A DNA stretch of 64,000 nucleotides, taken from contig NC_092861.1 in NCBI RefSeq assembly GCF_032062135.1, positions 63,385,895 through 63,449,894 on the forward strand, read 5' to 3'. Below the pieces are notes generated by a model. That model did not search any database and was not told the DNA's origin. It saw only the letters and a list, made by a program, of their open reading frames with translations. The translations under genes and the position numbers were made by a program. This document shows, piece after piece, positions 61,336 through 64,000 of the stretch. The DNA is from Pyxicephalus adspersus (Eukaryota > Chordata > Amphibia > Anura > Pyxicephalidae). Numbering within the stretch: the stretch's first letter is position 1; every line of letters begins with the position of its first letter.

Positions 61336-64000
61336 CTGTAAAATAAAAAAGAATCATTTATAAATTTGAGCACAAACATACAAGTCATAAAAAAAGTATA
61401 TCAAATATGAGTTTGATATACGTATTCATATATATATATGAATCAATTTCTACTTCTGGATTTGCAGATTTTTTTAATATTAAGAAAATTTGATTTAAAA
61501 TGATATTTTTGCCAGTAATCAGATTCTTAGCCATGGTTCTGAATCTTTTCATGAAAAGCCATGCCATTAGTTTTTTTGGAGAGAAAGTTATAGACAGTTT
61601 TGCTAATTGGTACAGCAAAAATATCTAAATTAACCATTGTGGATTGAATTATTAATCTCCAGTCATGCCATTCCAAATGCTTTTGCTTGTCTATGTGTCA
61701 CTAGACTCCTCACTGAAGCCTGTGGGATATTTCACAGACATAAGAAACTAAGAATGTAGGAGAAGGCTGGGAGAATTTTTAGCTACTGCATATTCACCCT
61801 TAGCCAAATAATTTCCCACATTGTTTGACCTCCCTCCATTTTAAAATCTCTATTAAAAAATCAATATAATTTTGAGCCAAAAATGTCTATTAATCTGTAG
61901 ACTTTAAATGGTTTTGTGTAATTGGTTGTGTAATAATTCCATGCTATGAAAATGATAATCTGACCTCTAAGTGGATCCAGCATTGGGAGTCTCTGTACTC
62001 ACATTACACACCACTATTTTTAACTTGACATGCAAGGCCAAGTGTACAGTAATGGAGATCCATTAACAGCATCATCTGCTATTCACAAACAGTTACTGTC
62101 ACCAGCTGAAGAAAAAACCCCAGGCACACAACCACCAGTAGGAGAGACTGAGCATTACAACTATTAATAATTGAGCAGCCATTGATATTTTTAAAACCAT
62201 GGCAATAGTTTTCTAAGTTTACAATTTGTTCTATTTATTTTACCTAAAGTCATACCATGTAAAGATAATAAAGTAAGACATTTAGACAAAACATATTACT
62301 ATATCAGGGAAATTTTCTTAAAACTACATTACAAACAAACAGCTAGGTTCACATTTAAAATGTTACTCTTGTCATCCAGCAACCTTGCCAGACAGTATGA
62401 CCAGATTCTTAAAACAGCCATAGAGCTTAGGCCCTGTACTGATGTCAGATGATTGTTGCTGGAAACAATCTTTTGTGGTACTTTCCAGTGACAGATGAAC
62501 AAGCATTTTCTGCACACACAGTGCCATTATGTTCAATGGAGAAGGTAGCTGGAAGGACAAACTAGCAGCGACCCGCTGTCCTCTACTTCATAGCAAAGCA
62601 CAATGACTGATGAATCCCATTAGGGGACCACTGTACACATATCAGATTTTTACCTGATCTCAGCTTATAGTGCTCCCCTCTACTCCCATGCAAAATGCTG
62701 CTATAGAATTAACTTACCTCACAGCCCTTACACCCAGCATTTACATCTGTGAAATTGTACAGGGATTGTACACCAAGCTGTTATCTATTTGTATAGCAAC
62801 AATATATTATACAGCTCTTTACAAATTGCATAGTCATGTCACTAACTAACCCTCATAGTGGCCTGAAGTCCCTGCTATAGGAAAATGTCAAAGGACAACT
62901 TGTTTTTTAGGTGATAAGAGAAGCCAATAAGAACTACTTTTGAATTGGATGTGGGAAGAGACTGAAATATTCAATAGAAACCAACACAAACACAGAAAGA
63001 ACTTACAAACTCTATCCAGATAGTGTTAAAATTTAAACATGGGATTCAAGTACAAGGCTAGAGGCCCAGCCACTGTGACATCTGTGCCAACCTACAATGT
63101 TAAACTGTTTGGTAACTGCAGGATAGGAAGTTTTTTTGTTTTAGCAGAAAACAAAACCTGCTGTATAAGGTGTCTTTTTGTTATAAAATCTAATTCTTGG
63201 CTATTTTTTTGGGCAATTTAAGACTGTTCTTATCAAATCTTACCTGTTATAATTAGAAAAAGCTGACAAAACAGGATTGTATCATTTATTTGAAAATAAA
63301 AATTATCTTGTTTTTGAACAAGGTTGCTTGAAATGTTGATCATTTTATGCAAACTTTTTTTTTCCACATGACTTAATATGTAAACAATTTATGTAGTCAG
63401 CTACTTGTTATGACCCTCAAACTGGCAACCTATGAAGTATCAAAATATGTGAAACTAAAAACAGTAATACGTGAATGTGATCCAGCTGCCCATAAATCTG
63501 ATCCACATGACTGTTGCTTTGCCCTATGTGTAGAACCACACTTACAGGTTGTCATGTTATCTGTTTGCTCACCCTGTATGCCAATTGGCTTGAAGTGTTT
63601 GTTTTCAATGGAAACAAATCAAAAGTGCAAGATACTTCGGCTGAGACAAAAAGTCAGATCACACTCTCCTGTCAAACTAAACCAGCATAAACTCTTATTA
63701 GAATCAGTCAAAAGTAACGTCCAATACCAAAAATAGATAAACATTCAATATGGAATACTTCAACTGTATAGTGAGGATCCCAAAATTTGTGGATGAAAAA
63801 AAGATAAGTCTCTACTGTGAATTTCTGCCTATAGGGTAACTGCCGAACCTGCAGTAACCAGCCCAGGTCCAAATTTAGTAATATGAGATTCCCTGGGGGG
63901 TTGCCCTGCATTTTGGAATTATCAAATACATGATAAGAATTCCAAATAAAAATAAGGCTAAACATAGGAAGTTCTGTTTCAATGAATAATGTACAGTTAA
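61336..64000 (-). other. klhl31 upstream intron/promoter region
   Basis: AT-rich. It should contain the non-coding first exon or part of the first intron of klhl31, but no promoter or donor site could be singled out. The block at 62930-63095 (CCAACACAAACACAGAAAGA, ACTTACAAACTCTATCCAGA, ATGGGATTCAAGTAC) resembles a common vertebrate SINE-like repeat whose complement contains a tRNA B-box-like GGTTCGAATCCC. It is diverged here. Confidence 0.4.

Noticed and set aside
1..64000. CRISPR arrays, operons, phage genes, tRNA or rRNA genes
   Set aside because: No direct-repeat/spacer pattern, prokaryotic gene layout or complete tRNA/rRNA fold was seen. The tRNA-like box near 63045 belongs to a diverged SINE-like repeat.

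Overview
This is vertebrate nuclear DNA: spliced genes with GT-AG introns and long AT-rich non-coding stretches. The many DNA-transposon fossils (Tc1-like, piggyBac, hAT-like, Helitron) and L2/CR1-type LINE tails suggest an amphibian, probably a frog. No species call is possible from sequence alone, and there is nothing prokaryotic.

Two orthologous genes lie on the minus strand, in the same order and orientation I recall for human 6p12 (GCLC then KLHL31). (1) gclc, the catalytic subunit of glutamate-cysteine ligase, runs from its ATG at 22241 to its stop at 2551. All 16 coding exons could be placed with correct phases and GT-AG junctions, giving an intact 636-residue protein. A GC-rich promoter region sits at 21950-22520. 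Just upstream, at 22531-22546, is a full match to the extended antioxidant response element core, which fits a gene induced by NRF2. (2) klhl31, a muscle BTB-Kelch protein, has two coding exons (60131-61302 and 58275-59007), encodes 634 residues and has a 5' UTR splice acceptor at 61335/61336. Its first exon was not found.

Introns: gclc intron 12 carries a complete but dead PGBD4-like piggyBac element with TTAA duplications. Intron 7 holds an L2-type LINE 3' end. The 7.9-kb intron 1 holds two LINE tails, hAT-like fragments, a piggyBac-type MITE and microsatellites. The klhl31 intron holds a hairpin repeat.

The 36-kb interval 22242-58274 shows no protein gene. It is a graveyard of mobile elements: a pogo-like MITE; a Tc1-like element interrupted by a palindromic MITE; four copies of that MITE; two composite MITEs sharing an internal core but not their termini; a decayed hammerhead-ribozyme motif of the type found in Penelope-like and related retroelements; a second Tc1-like transposase fossil; a Ty3/Gypsy pol fossil; a hAT-like element; and a non-autonomous Helitron with both termini and its 3' hairpin. 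I did not find a novel gene system. The most useful leads are the proximal antioxidant element, the ribozyme relic, the Helitron, and the core sharing between the two composite MITEs.
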